Origin: Kangiella sp. HZ709
Lineage (GTDB): Bacteria; Pseudomonadota; Gammaproteobacteria; Enterobacterales; Kangiellaceae
Length of the DNA stretch: 64,000 nt
NCBI RefSeq assembly: GCF_009674675.1
Contig: NZ_WKJC01000001.1
Coordinates: 1,743,031 to 1,807,030, forward strand
Reading direction: 5' to 3'
In this document: positions 19,298-27,733 of the stretch, in pieces
Layout of the letters: each line of letters begins with the position of its first letter
How positions within the stretch are numbered: position 1 is the stretch's first letter
The notes under the pieces: model-generated
Databases searched by the model: none
Told to the model about the DNA's origin: nothing
The model's input: only the letters and a program-made list of their open reading frames with translations
Made by a program: the position numbers and the translations under genes

Positions 19298-20879
19298 TGT
19301 CAGTCTCCATTTGTGAAGCAGCTTGTTGGGTATTTTTTATTGAACTATCATCTTCAGCATTAGGATCATTTTTAGGTTCAAAATGTTCTGGCCATTGGCT
19401 GGAAATTTGTAAAAAGATTTCACTAGTAGGTAGTTGATGGCCATAAGCTAATAACCGCCAAATACTGGTTAATTCAGCGAAATAATCTTTCAGCGGCAGT
19501 TGCATTCTACTGACGATAGTTTGGCATTCAAGCTCAGTAAAACCATCTTCAAATTCACAGTCAAAGTCATGGATTAACTTAGATAAACTGGCTTGGTAGA
19601 GAAGACCTAAAGCTTCGCGTTGTTGTTTCGCCTGCCAAAGTGCTTGAGCTTCTTGTACGATATCATCGGGCAGGTTTTCTTGCTTTAAATCTAAACCGAA
19701 TAATTGTTCCGGTTTATTTATATCTTTTAGATTTTTATTTTTGGCTTTTGCACCAGAGTCAAAATACTCAATAATGGCGGGCAACTTATACAATAAGAAT
19801 ATAACCAGTAGGATAAGGAAAATCCAAGAAAGAGTTTTGGCTAGCCCTTTATCAAAGTTGCTATTGGATTTGTTTTTTTTCTCGGGATCTTCTTCTTTGG
19901 GTTTATCCGGATTTATTTTCCTAAATTCCCAAGTCTGTTCGACTCTTTTGTATTCTGGCCCCGATTGAATTTGCTGAATCGCTTGGCGACTATTGGCTTT
20001 TTCTTTTGCGTAAGCATCCACTTTAGTCGTTTCGTTATTTGCCGGTTGCTCAGAAGATATTCCTTGAGGTACTGAAAAAGTAAAAATGCAAACCAACAGT
20101 GCTGCCACCAGATTCTTATAATCGAATTTTTTCTTTGTATGTTTATTTGCTAATTGTCTGAAGACTAACTCTAGATCCCAGGCTTCGCGGATACTTCGCT
20201 GATTAAGATAACTGCTAAAGCCACCTGCTACATAAAAAGGGGCGACGATCACCATGGCTAAATACCAACATAGGGATAAGATCAAATAGAATAGATCAAG
20301 GCCAGTATTAGTAAAAACCTGCTCTAGGAAAAGTATCCACTCAATATCATTGGGAATAAACTGTAAGATAAATAACATGACACCAAAAGTCATTAAAGCT
20401 TCTACTAAATGCAATACAAAAGTAATTCCTGAAATAGCGGTAGGGCTTCTGGAGTGTAGGGCAGATAAACGTTCACGACGGACCTTACCCGATAAGTTTT
20501 CTAGCTGGACAACTGGCGCATCAAAAGAGCGAGTAGGGCTAAACCTACGCCAAGTAATACTTTGGAACCACTGCTTGTAATTGTTAGTAAGACTGAACTT
20601 CAAAACCTCTTTGAGATGGGTTGCTTGATGAAAAACATCGCGAGACAAAATTAACAGCAATGGTCTTTCCCATAAAGGTTTTAACCACCAAATAAAAAAA
20701 GTTATCAGTAGCGGGCGTTCGGGAAAAATAAACAGCAACACTAAATACAATGGCAGGCTGACAATGATAAAGCTAATAAGCATCAACTTTAAATTTCTTT
20801 GCGCCATACGAGTGCCAAGATCGATAGCAGCATAACCGTTGCGCGGTCTAAGTTTAATACTGATTTTACTGAGATCCAT
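19290..20879 (-). CDS. Multi-pass membrane protein of the MoxR cluster, probably DUF4129-type
   Basis: I choose the ATG at 20879 (529 residues) because an AAGGAG site sits just ahead of it; a longer frame would use a TTG at 20903. Hydrophobic segments occur at about residues 30-65, 155-180, 200-230, 260-275 and 350-370. The soluble C-terminal part (about 400-490) has the helical pattern of DUF4129 (QALWQAKQQREALGLLYQAS), a domain usual in this cluster. It overlaps SpoIIM by 14 bases and the DUF4350 gene by 8. A role in an envelope complex is inferred from the company it keeps. Confidence 0.65.
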   Translation of the reverse strand: MDLSKISIKLRPRNGYAAIDLGTRMAQRNLKLMLISFIIVSLPLYLVLLFIFPERPLLITFFIWWLKPLWERPLLLILSRDVFHQATHLKEVLKFSLTNNYKQWFQSITWRRFSPTRSFDAPVVQLENLSGKVRRERLSALHSRSPTAISGITFVLHLVEALMTFGVMLFILQFIPNDIEWILFLEQVFTNTGLDLFYLILSLCWYLAMVIVAPFYVAGGFSSYLNQRSIREAWDLELVFRQLANKHTKKKFDYKNLVAALLVCIFTFSVPQGISSEQPANNETTKVDAYAKEKANSRQAIQQIQSGPEYKRVEQTWEFRKINPDKPKEEDPEKKNKSNSNFDKGLAKTLSWIFLILLVIFLLYKLPAIIEYFDSGAKAKNKNLKDINKPEQLFGLDLKQENLPDDIVQEAQALWQAKQQREALGLLYQASLSKLIHDFDCEFEDGFTELECQTIVSRMQLPLKDYFAELTSIWRLLAYGHQLPTSEIFLQISSQWPEHFEPKNDPNAEDDSSIKNTQQAASQMETDNE

Positions 20880-21846
20880 CAGTATCTCCTTGGCGACCAG
20901 CAAAGACTAAGTAAGTAATAACTAAAGCCCAGCTGAAGGCCCCAACGGTATATTTAACACTCGGATCAAAGGTGCCAATCGACGACCAAAAAGCTTCAAT
21001 AGGAGCTGCGATTGCCGTTAGAAATATAGCCCCAAATAAAAGTCTTACGCCATCTTTGGCGCGAAGAAATAGTGCATCTTTTCTGGAGTAATTGCCTGGA
21101 GCAATTAGTCCCCAACCAATTTTTAAACCAGCCATGGCTGATATTACCATGCCAGTTAACTCTGGTGCTCCGTGTGCGATGACGAAGGTAAAGAAAGTAT
21201 CGTCATAACCAACGTTGAGCATATGACCCGAAGCCGCACCGAGTAGCACAGCGTTCAGTAACAAAATTAGTAAACTACCTATTCCAGCCAAAATACCACC
21301 AGCAAATGTTCGCAGATCCACGGTAATATTATTCCAAAGGTAAAAGCCAAACATTTGAAAGTCAGAATCAATATCACGATTTTCAGTGATACGATCGTTT
21401 GCTGGGTTATACATACTTTCTAAACTGGCAGCTTGTTCAGAACCAAGAAAGCTATAAGCCATATCAGGGTCGGCCCAAATAATCAGGAAAACCAACAAAG
21501 CGGGGATATAACAAACAGCGGTGGTTAACCAAAACAGCTTTGCGTTTTTTCTGACTAAGCGTGGAAAGCCTTTGCTAATAAAATGAACAATTCTGCCGAA
21601 TAAGGATTGGCGGTTTTTATAAAGTAATTGATGCCCTCTGGCGGATAGTTTTTCCAACGATGCTACTAAGCCGGGACTGAAACCTCTTTGCTGAGCCAGC
21701 GCTAAGTTATGACAAACCTCGCGATAGTTAGCGCTGAAATCGATATCTGCGCCGAGGTTTTTCCTTTTCTCTAACAGCTCACATTGCTCAGTAAAGGCCG
21801 TCCAATTGTCTTGGTAGAGATTTTCAAATTCTTGTTGGCGCATCAA
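20866..21846 (-). CDS. SpoIIM (stage II sporulation protein M)-like membrane protein
   Basis: The 326-residue protein has a cytoplasmic N-terminal helical region and four or five membrane helices from about residue 100 on. The family signature FVIAHGAPELTGMVISAMAG with KIGWGL is clear. The family is named after a Bacillus sporulation protein but is widespread in non-sporulating bacteria, generally beside RDD, MoxR and DUF58 genes as here. It overlaps the RDD gene by 4 bases (ATGA) and the downstream gene by 14. Confidence 0.85.
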   Translation of the reverse strand: MMRQQEFENLYQDNWTAFTEQCELLEKRKNLGADIDFSANYREVCHNLALAQQRGFSPGLVASLEKLSARGHQLLYKNRQSLFGRIVHFISKGFPRLVRKNAKLFWLTTAVCYIPALLVFLIIWADPDMAYSFLGSEQAASLESMYNPANDRITENRDIDSDFQMFGFYLWNNITVDLRTFAGGILAGIGSLLILLLNAVLLGAASGHMLNVGYDDTFFTFVIAHGAPELTGMVISAMAGLKIGWGLIAPGNYSRKDALFLRAKDGVRLLFGAIFLTAIAAPIEAFWSSIGTFDPSVKYTVGAFSWALVITYLVFAGRQGDTDGSQ

Positions 21847-22529
21847 TTACCCCTTAACCAGTTAGCAAAAGCGTGCAGTTGCTTGAGTCGATTGTGGTTA
21901 TCGGTATTGGCAGGAAATAATTTTTCCGGCAATAAATTGGATAACTCATCTTGCCGAGCTTTGGATAATTGTTGATGCCTTTCGGCTAAACTGAGTACGG
22001 AACGCTGCTCTTCTAAGCTCAATGCAAAAGTAGGCGCCTTGGGTTTTACTTTTGGAATTGGATCTTCTTTGTTTTCTTTTTCTGTATAAATAACCAGGGT
22101 GCCAGCAGCCATATCGCCTAAACGTTTAAAGTCTTTGTGTAGCATCATCGAGATAAAGCCAGTGGTGTAGAAAAAGGGTAAAAAATCTGCCGATAATAAA
22201 ATATTACGAACAAATGACGCGTTTAAACTGATTGGTGTACCGTCTTGATGCACGACTTTAATGCCTAAAGCTTTCTTACCAGGAGTTTGGCCATTCCGAA
22301 AAACTTCAAAAATCACCGGATAGAGCCAAAAGAGAATAAAAAATAAAATCAGATAAAGGCCTTCACCAAAATTACCCAAAAGCCCCATCGTTAAAGCTAT
22401 GGTGTAATTTAAAATAACGAAAATTAATAGATCGATGATATAAGCAAGTGCACGTGGCACAACTCCAGCCACCTCGAGCGGTAGCTCGATACCTTCAGGT
22501 GTTTCTACTTTTGAAGTGTTGTCTAACAT
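21843..22529 (-). CDS. RDD family membrane protein
   Basis: The protein (228 residues from the ATG at 22529; a TTG three codons upstream is possible) has the RDD pattern: PRALAYIIDLLIFVIL with the Arg and Asp residues, a second helix, and GQTPGKKALGIKVVHQDGTP between helices. A soluble C-terminal tail of about 80 residues follows. Neither start has a strong ribosome-binding site. It is the first gene of the minus-strand cluster that runs to DUF58. Transport roles have been proposed for some RDD proteins, but none can be assigned here. Confidence 0.8.
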   Translation of the reverse strand: MLDNTSKVETPEGIELPLEVAGVVPRALAYIIDLLIFVILNYTIALTMGLLGNFGEGLYLILFFILFWLYPVIFEVFRNGQTPGKKALGIKVVHQDGTPISLNASFVRNILLSADFLPFFYTTGFISMMLHKDFKRLGDMAAGTLVIYTEKENKEDPIPKVKPKAPTFALSLEEQRSVLSLAERHQQLSKARQDELSNLLPEKLFPANTDNHNRLKQLHAFANWLRGN

Positions 22530-22647
22530 GATTGCCAATTAAGTCGATTGATTTGTTATTTTGTTTTTATGTTGATCCTTTGACCTTATTGGCCACTCAG
22601 ACAGTCTAACCAAATTTAAGGGGTTTGCCTAATTTTAGCCAATAAAA

Positions 22648-22667
22648 AAGCAGACCTAAGTCTGCTT
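22648..22667 (-). terminator. Terminator of aroQ-accB-accC
   Basis: A stem AAAGCAGA / TCTGCTTT with a 4-base loop is followed on the minus strand by a T-rich tract, 29 bases after the accC stop. It separates the acc operon from the RDD cluster. Confidence 0.75.
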
Positions 22668-22696
22668 TAATATATTACTAAAAAGGCAAATCCAAA

Positions 22697-24043
22697 TTAC
22701 TTTTCTCCGAACATATGTTGTTCTAAATAATGGATATTAGTGCCACCTTTTTGGAAATTCACATCTTTCAAAATACGTTTTTGTAAATCGATGTTGGTTT
22801 TAATTCCGTCGATCACGATTTCTTCTAAAGCCATTTGCATACGAGCGATTGCAACTTCGCGAGTTTCACCATGAGTAATCAATTTACCGATCATCGAATC
22901 ATAGTGGGGCGGCACTTTGTAAGTGGCATAAATATGAGAATCCATACGGATACCTGGACCGCCAGGAGCATGGTAGCGCTTAATTTCCCCAGGACTTGGG
23001 ATAAAAGTATCAGGGTCTTCGGCATTAATACGGCATTCAATCGCATGGCCGTTAAGTTTGATATCTTCTTGCTTGAAAGATAAAGGTTGGTTAGAGGCAA
23101 TACGAAGTTGCTCTTTGATAATATCAACACCAGTAATAAGCTCAGACACTGGGTGCTCAACTTGTACACGTGTGTTCATTTCAATGAAATAAAATTCGCC
23201 CTTTTCATATAAGAATTCAAAAGTGCCAGCACCTCGATAGCCAATTTCAATACAGGCCTGAGTACAACGTTCGCCAATATGACGACGCATTTGTTCGGTG
23301 ATACCTGGAGCTGGAGCTTCTTCAACGACTTTTTGATGACGGCGCTGCATTGAGCAATCACGTTCACCTAAGTGAATAGCATTTCCATGGCCATCAGCTA
23401 ATACTTGAATTTCTACATGGCGTGGAGTTTCTAGGAATTTCTCCATATACACCATATCGTTGCCAAATACTGAGCCAGCTTCTGACTTGGTTAAAGAGAT
23501 AGCATTAATTAATTCCTCTTCGGTATGTACAACACGCATACCGCGACCGCCACCACCACCAGCAGCTTTAATGATCACAGGATAACCGATGCGTTTGGCC
23601 ATAGACAAATTAGCCTTCTCATCATCTCCTAGCGGACCATCTGAACCAGGTACACAAGGAACACCAGCTTTTTTCATGGCGGCGATTGCAGAAACTTTAT
23701 CGCCCATTAAATTAATCACATCAGCTCTTGGTCCAATGAAGGTAAAACCACTTTGTTCAACTTGTTCGGCAAAATCTGCATTTTCTGCTAAGAAGCCGTA
23801 TCCTGGGTGAATCGCTACAGCGTCAGTAATTTCAGCCGCAGATATGATCGCTGGAATATTTAAATAACTTTGTTGTGCCGCAGCGGGACCAATACAGACG
23901 GATTCATCTGCCAGGCGCACATGCATTAAATCAGCATCGGCGGTGGAATGAACTGCAACGGTTTTAATTCCTAGCTCGCGACATGCGCGAAGTATGCGTA
24001 ATGCTATTTCTCCGCGGTTGGCAATGACAACTTTTTCTAACAT
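22697..24043 (-). CDS. accC: Acetyl-CoA carboxylase, biotin carboxylase subunit
   Basis: AccC carboxylates biotin on AccB with ATP and bicarbonate, the first half-reaction of fatty acid synthesis. The 448-residue protein has the N-terminal [21 protein letters not shown], the ATP-grasp glycine loop [10 protein letters not shown], and the catalytic [13 protein letters not shown]. Length is full. It follows accB by 45 bases in the usual order aroQ-accB-accC, ended by the terminator at 22648-22667. Confidence 0.98.
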   Translation of the reverse strand: MLEKVVIANRGEIALRILRACRELGIKTVAVHSTADADLMHVRLADESVCIGPAAAQQSYLNIPAIISAAEITDAVAIHPGYGFLAENADFAEQVEQSGFTFIGPRADVINLMGDKVSAIAAMKKAGVPCVPGSDGPLGDDEKANLSMAKRIGYPVIIKAAGGGGGRGMRVVHTEEELINAISLTKSEAGSVFGNDMVYMEKFLETPRHVEIQVLADGHGNAIHLGERDCSMQRRHQKVVEEAPAPGITEQMRRHIGERCTQACIEIGYRGAGTFEFLYEKGEFYFIEMNTRVQVEHPVSELITGVDIIKEQLRIASNQPLSFKQEDIKLNGHAIECRINAEDPDTFIPSPGEIKRYHAPGGPGIRMDSHIYATYKVPPHYDSMIGKLITHGETREVAIARMQMALEEIVIDGIKTNIDLQKRILKDVNFQKGGTNIHYLEQHMFGEK

Positions 24044-24088
24044 AATTTTTCTCTGTTAATCGTTGGTTCGAGAAGATTCGAGTGTCAA

Positions 24089-24541
24089 TTACTCAATCAC
24101 AAATAGTGGCTCATCAAACTCAACTGGATCGCCATTGGTGTGAAGAATTTGCTTTATAACACCAGCTTTATCCGATTCAATTTGGTTCATCATTTTCATC
24201 GCTTCAACGATACACAAAACATCACCGACATTAACTTGTTGGCCAACCTCTACAAAATCTTTAACGCCAGGCGCTGAAGCTGAATAGAAAGTGCCTACCA
24301 TCGGCGACTTTACAGCATGACCTGAAACTTCAGGTGCTGCAGGTGCTGCTGCAGCCACTTCTGCTTGAGGTGCTGCAGCAACTGGAGCAACCGCTTGTGG
24401 TACGGTGATTTGAGTTGGCGCTGCAACAGCGGTGCCAGCACGAGATATTCGAACTGACTCTTCACCTTCTTGAATTTCAAGTTCGGCAATGCCTGATTCT
24501 TCTACTAATTCGATTAATTTTTTAATTTTTCGTAAATCCAT
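24089..24541 (-). CDS. accB: Biotin carboxyl carrier protein of acetyl-CoA carboxylase
   Basis: The 150-residue protein has an N-terminal helix, an Ala/Pro/Val-rich linker (about 38-75) and a biotinyl domain with [12 protein letters not shown], where Lys116 is the expected biotinylation site. It carries biotin between AccC and the carboxyltransferase. It starts 33 bases after aroQ and is followed by accC in the same operon. Confidence 0.98.
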   Translation of the reverse strand: MDLRKIKKLIELVEESGIAELEIQEGEESVRISRAGTAVAAPTQITVPQAVAPVAAAPQAEVAAAAPAAPEVSGHAVKSPMVGTFYSASAPGVKDFVEVGQQVNVGDVLCIVEAMKMMNQIESDKAGVIKQILHTNGDPVEFDEPLFVIE

Positions 24542-24574
24542 TGTTATTACCTAGAGTTAATAATGAATAATTCG

Positions 24575-25018
24575 TTATTGGGCCGTTAGCTTGTCGATAG
24601 CTGCTTGCATTGCAAAGCGATAACTATGGATGCCAAAACCCGCTATAGTGCCCATCGCGATATCACTAAAATAAGAGTGATGCCTAAACGGCTCTCGTGA
24701 ATAAGGATTTGATAAATGAACCTCTATAAAAGGTATTTCAACTGCCAGCAAAGCATCCCGTATAGCAACGCTGGTATGCGTATATGCTGCAGGATTAATG
24801 ACAATTAACTGCACTTTATCGCTTTTTGCTTGCTGAATACGTTCAACCAGATCGGATTCAGAGTTAGACTGAAAACTGTTAAAGGTTAAATTTTGCTCTA
24901 CAGCTTGTTGCTTACAAGCATTTTCAATTGCTTCTAAGCTTAGATCACCGTAAATCTCAGGTTCTCGCTGTCCAAGAAGATTTAAATTTGGTCCATTAAG
25001 TAACAATATATCAGTCAT
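24575..25018 (-). CDS. aroQ: 3-dehydroquinate dehydratase, type II
   Basis: The 147-residue protein catalyses dehydration of 3-dehydroquinate in the shikimate pathway. Type II features are [20 protein letters not shown], with the catalytic Tyr in EIYG, the segment [17 protein letters not shown], and [18 protein letters not shown]. It leads the aroQ-accB-accC operon, a common gammaproteobacterial arrangement. Confidence 0.97.
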   Translation of the reverse strand: MTDILLLNGPNLNLLGQREPEIYGDLSLEAIENACKQQAVEQNLTFNSFQSNSESDLVERIQQAKSDKVQLIVINPAAYTHTSVAIRDALLAVEIPFIEVHLSNPYSREPFRHHSYFSDIAMGTIAGFGIHSYRFAMQAAIDKLTAQ

Positions 25019-25397
25019 ATTCGGTTAAAATAGCACTAATTCCAGCTAAAATCTTGTAAAAAGCATACTTTCTATAAGATTGCTCACCTTGAGTGCTCAA
25101 GATGTTAAATCCATCATATTTTTAAAGTTGGCAGATTTTAATGTATTTTGAGTGATGTTGGCTACATTTAGTGTCTATGGTCGGAGCTGTTGAAATTTCG
25201 AATATCGATTGAAATTTTATGTAACGCATTGATTATTATGAATTAATTTTACAAATTATTGCAAATAAGTTTACAAATACATGTTAAAAATAGACACTGA
25301 GAGGGTGATGCTTGATGATTTGTGCATTAGATTATAGCTCACTATATAAAATGACGAAATGTTATGTTCGATTCATATCGAATAGAAGGAAGTATTA
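25019..25397. other. 379-base intergenic region with divergent promoters
   Basis: This AT-rich gap separates the divergent aroQ and response-regulator genes and holds no coding frame I trust. For aroQ (minus strand) TTGAGC and TATAGA are 18 bases apart (25071-25100). For the regulator (plus strand) TTGTGC at 25320-25325 and TATATA at 25343-25348 are 17 apart. A 14-base palindrome CTTGAGTGCTCAAG (25088-25101) overlaps the aroQ -35 and could be an operator. These sites are predictions by eye. Confidence 0.4.
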
Positions 25398-26111
25398 ATG
25401 GGTAATCCAATAAAAATTTTATACTTAGAAGATGATAACGCCCAAGCGTTGCAAATGAAACAAGTGCTTGATGAGTCAGGTTATGAATATGCCCATTGCG
25501 AAACGGGTACTGAGTTTTTAGCACGTTTAGAAAAAAGCGAATTTGATTTGTTGATTCTTGATTGGGAAGTACCTGATAAAGCAGGTATAGAAGTTTTGGA
25601 ACACTTAAGATCTTTCATGAATTGGAAAGGTCCTGTTTTGTTTGTTACCAATCGAGATGCAGAAACGGATATTGTATCTGCGTTAGAAAAAGGGGCTGAT
25701 GATTATATGATCAAGCCGTATCGAAGGTATGAACTAGAAGCTCGATTGAATGCTTTAATTCGTCGTTCAGGTCTTGGAGATGAGCAAAAAGAATTTACAG
25801 TTGGACCCTACACAGTTTCCTTAAGTCATCGTGAAATCTTACATAATGATAAAGCCGTAAACTTAACAACTAAAGAATATGAGTTAGGTGTATTGTTATT
25901 AAGAAATGTTGGTCGCTTATTTTCTCGAAAGTATTTATTGAAAAACATTTGGGGCATCGAGTCGGATATATCTACAAGAACCGTCGATGCGCATGTGAGC
26001 TCATTAAGACGTAAATTGAACTTAAGAGCAATTAGTGGTTATCAGGTAAAAACTGTATACCAACATGGCTATCGTTTAGAAAAACTTATAGATACGGAGG
26101 CAGTTGCCTAA
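25398..26111 (+). CDS. OmpR/PhoB-type response regulator
   Basis: The 237-residue protein has a receiver domain with acidic pair LEDDN (residues 12-13), phospho-acceptor Asp55 in LILDWEVPD, a Thr in FVTNRD and the Lys in MIKPY. A winged-helix DNA-binding domain follows (LTTKEYELGVLLLRN through RTVDAHVSSLRRKL and QVKTVYQHGYRLE). It should be phosphorylated by a histidine kinase and bind promoters; the natural partner is the CHASE2 kinase two genes downstream. An AGAAGGAAG ribosome-binding site precedes the ATG. The gene is 17 bases from the FecR gene, so the three are probably one operon. Confidence 0.9.
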   Translation: MGNPIKILYLEDDNAQALQMKQVLDESGYEYAHCETGTEFLARLEKSEFDLLILDWEVPDKAGIEVLEHLRSFMNWKGPVLFVTNRDAETDIVSALEKGADDYMIKPYRRYELEARLNALIRRSGLGDEQKEFTVGPYTVSLSHREILHNDKAVNLTTKEYELGVLLLRNVGRLFSRKYLLKNIWGIESDISTRTVDAHVSSLRRKLNLRAISGYQVKTVYQHGYRLEKLIDTEAVA

Positions 26112-26128
26112 AGCTCGTACTGGCTAGC

Positions 26129-27700
26129 ATGATGATGTATAAAAATTTTGTTTTAAAGTTAATTTTATTGTTAGTTTTGGTAGGGGCTACACCGGCATTT
26201 ACCAATGACTGGCTTTATACGGTTCGTCCGAATGAAGCGGCTTCTAAAATTGGCAAAAGCTATTTGGTAAATCCTTATCGAATAGACGAAGTGCTAGCTT
26301 ATAACAACATTGTGGATGCGGATAATTTAGTTGCTGGTACTGTATTAAAAATTCCTGTGAATTATTTGAAGTTTGGTCCAGCTAGGGTTCAAGTAACCTC
26401 AGTTCAAGGTAATGTCTTAATCCAGAATGCATACAAGGAAAGTCCTCTCTCAACACTTCACTCGGTTAAGTTGGGTGATAAAATTATAACTGGAGAATCC
26501 AGTTCCGCCATGTTGCGTTTTGCCGATGGCTCGGAGTTACTTTTAGGTAGTCAATCAGAATTAATTTTTGATGTATTAACTCAGTGGGGACGCACCGGGA
26601 TGGTCGATAGCCGCATGCGGCTGCTAAAAGGTAGTGCAGAAGGAAGAGTGAACAAGTTGCAGGGTAGTAAATCTAAGTTTGAAGTTCATACTCCTTCAGC
26701 AGTGGCAACTGTCAGAGGCACTGAATTTAGAGTGAGGGTGGGGAAGGATAATTCTTCAGTATCATTTAATGAAGTAAGTGAAGGGAAAGTTCAGGTTGCT
26801 AATAATGCTGCGGCAAGCTTAGTGCCAATGGGATTTGGCCTGGTCGCTGAAGAAGGTAAAAAGTCGGATAATGTTATTGAGCTTTTGCCTGCTCCAAATT
26901 TAATCGGGGCTGAGCTGGAATACTATGGAACCATGGCAGAATTAGCGTGGCAACAAGAGCAGGGCGCGAAAGCTTATAGACTCGAGCTTTTTGAAGGTAA
27001 CGAAGCTGTCAGCCTGATTGATTCAAATTTGTTATCAAGTGCAAAAGCTAAAATTGAAAATTTAGCAGTTGGCGACTATACAGTAAGAGTGCGTTCGGTC
27101 GATGACAATGGTTTAGAGGGATTGGATAGGCAGCATAGTTTTTTTGTAAACGGAAAAATATTGCCGCCTAAAAGAGCGGCTTCATTAACTCACTTCGATA
27201 TCAACAAAAAAGTTGAAATGTCTTGGCAAAAAGATCAGATGTTTAGTGCTTATCATTATCAAGTTTCAGATAGTAAAACTTTTGATAACATTTTGCGTGA
27301 AAGGGAAACTCGTAGTAGTAAAGTAACGTTAAGAGAGCAGCTGCCAATAGGAACTTATTATTGGAGAGTGCTGGGGAAAAGTACTGAAAAAAATAGCAGC
27401 TATAGTTTACCAATACCATTTACTGTCCATCTCCCTAAAACTATAAAGGTAGAAGTTTTTGATGTAAAAGAAGGTGAAGCTATCAATGCCAAGTGGAATA
27501 ATTTTGGTCAAAGTCAGAAATTTGAGTGGCAGTTAGCAACAGATAAAGAGTTCAAGAATATAACCCAGCAAGGAACAACAAATGAAAATAAAGTGGCATT
27601 GAAAGCCACTAATAAAGGTTATTATTATTTTAGAGTTGCACAAATTGTAGACGGGAAAACTCTGGCATTCACTCAGCCAGAAGCAATAATGATATATTAA
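26129..27700 (+). CDS. Secreted LysM-FecR domain protein
   Basis: The 523-residue protein has a signal peptide (ending near TPAFTND), then a LysM domain (about 29-75, YTVRPNEAASKIGKSYLVNP, VAGTVLKIPVNYL) that should bind peptidoglycan. A FecR domain follows (about 110-225, GDKIITGESSSAMLRFADGS, VRGTEFRVRV). The rest is beta-rich and resembles fibronectin-type repeats (YYWRVLG, YYFRVAQ). Unlike the iron-signalling FecR it has no cytoplasmic anti-sigma part and lies wholly in the periplasm. Its position between a response regulator and a CHASE2 kinase suggests it is a sensory accessory, perhaps presenting a cell-wall signal to CHASE2. Confidence 0.8.
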   Translation: MMMYKNFVLKLILLLVLVGATPAFTNDWLYTVRPNEAASKIGKSYLVNPYRIDEVLAYNNIVDADNLVAGTVLKIPVNYLKFGPARVQVTSVQGNVLIQNAYKESPLSTLHSVKLGDKIITGESSSAMLRFADGSELLLGSQSELIFDVLTQWGRTGMVDSRMRLLKGSAEGRVNKLQGSKSKFEVHTPSAVATVRGTEFRVRVGKDNSSVSFNEVSEGKVQVANNAAASLVPMGFGLVAEEGKKSDNVIELLPAPNLIGAELEYYGTMAELAWQQEQGAKAYRLELFEGNEAVSLIDSNLLSSAKAKIENLAVGDYTVRVRSVDDNGLEGLDRQHSFFVNGKILPPKRAASLTHFDINKKVEMSWQKDQMFSAYHYQVSDSKTFDNILRERETRSSKVTLREQLPIGTYYWRVLGKSTEKNSSYSLPIPFTVHLPKTIKVEVFDVKEGEAINAKWNNFGQSQKFEWQLATDKEFKNITQQGTTNENKVALKATNKGYYYFRVAQIVDGKTLAFTQPEAIMIY

Positions 27701-27703
27701 ATT

Positions 27704-27726
27704 TTGACCGCTACATGAGCGGTCAA
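27704..27726 (+). other. Hairpin between the FecR and CHASE2 kinase genes
   Basis: A perfect 9-bp inverted repeat (TTGACCGCT / AGCGGTCAA) with a 5-base loop fills most of the 33-base gap. It has no following T-run, so it is more likely an mRNA-stability or attenuation element than a complete terminator. Confidence 0.5.
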
Positions 27727-27733
27727 TCACTAA

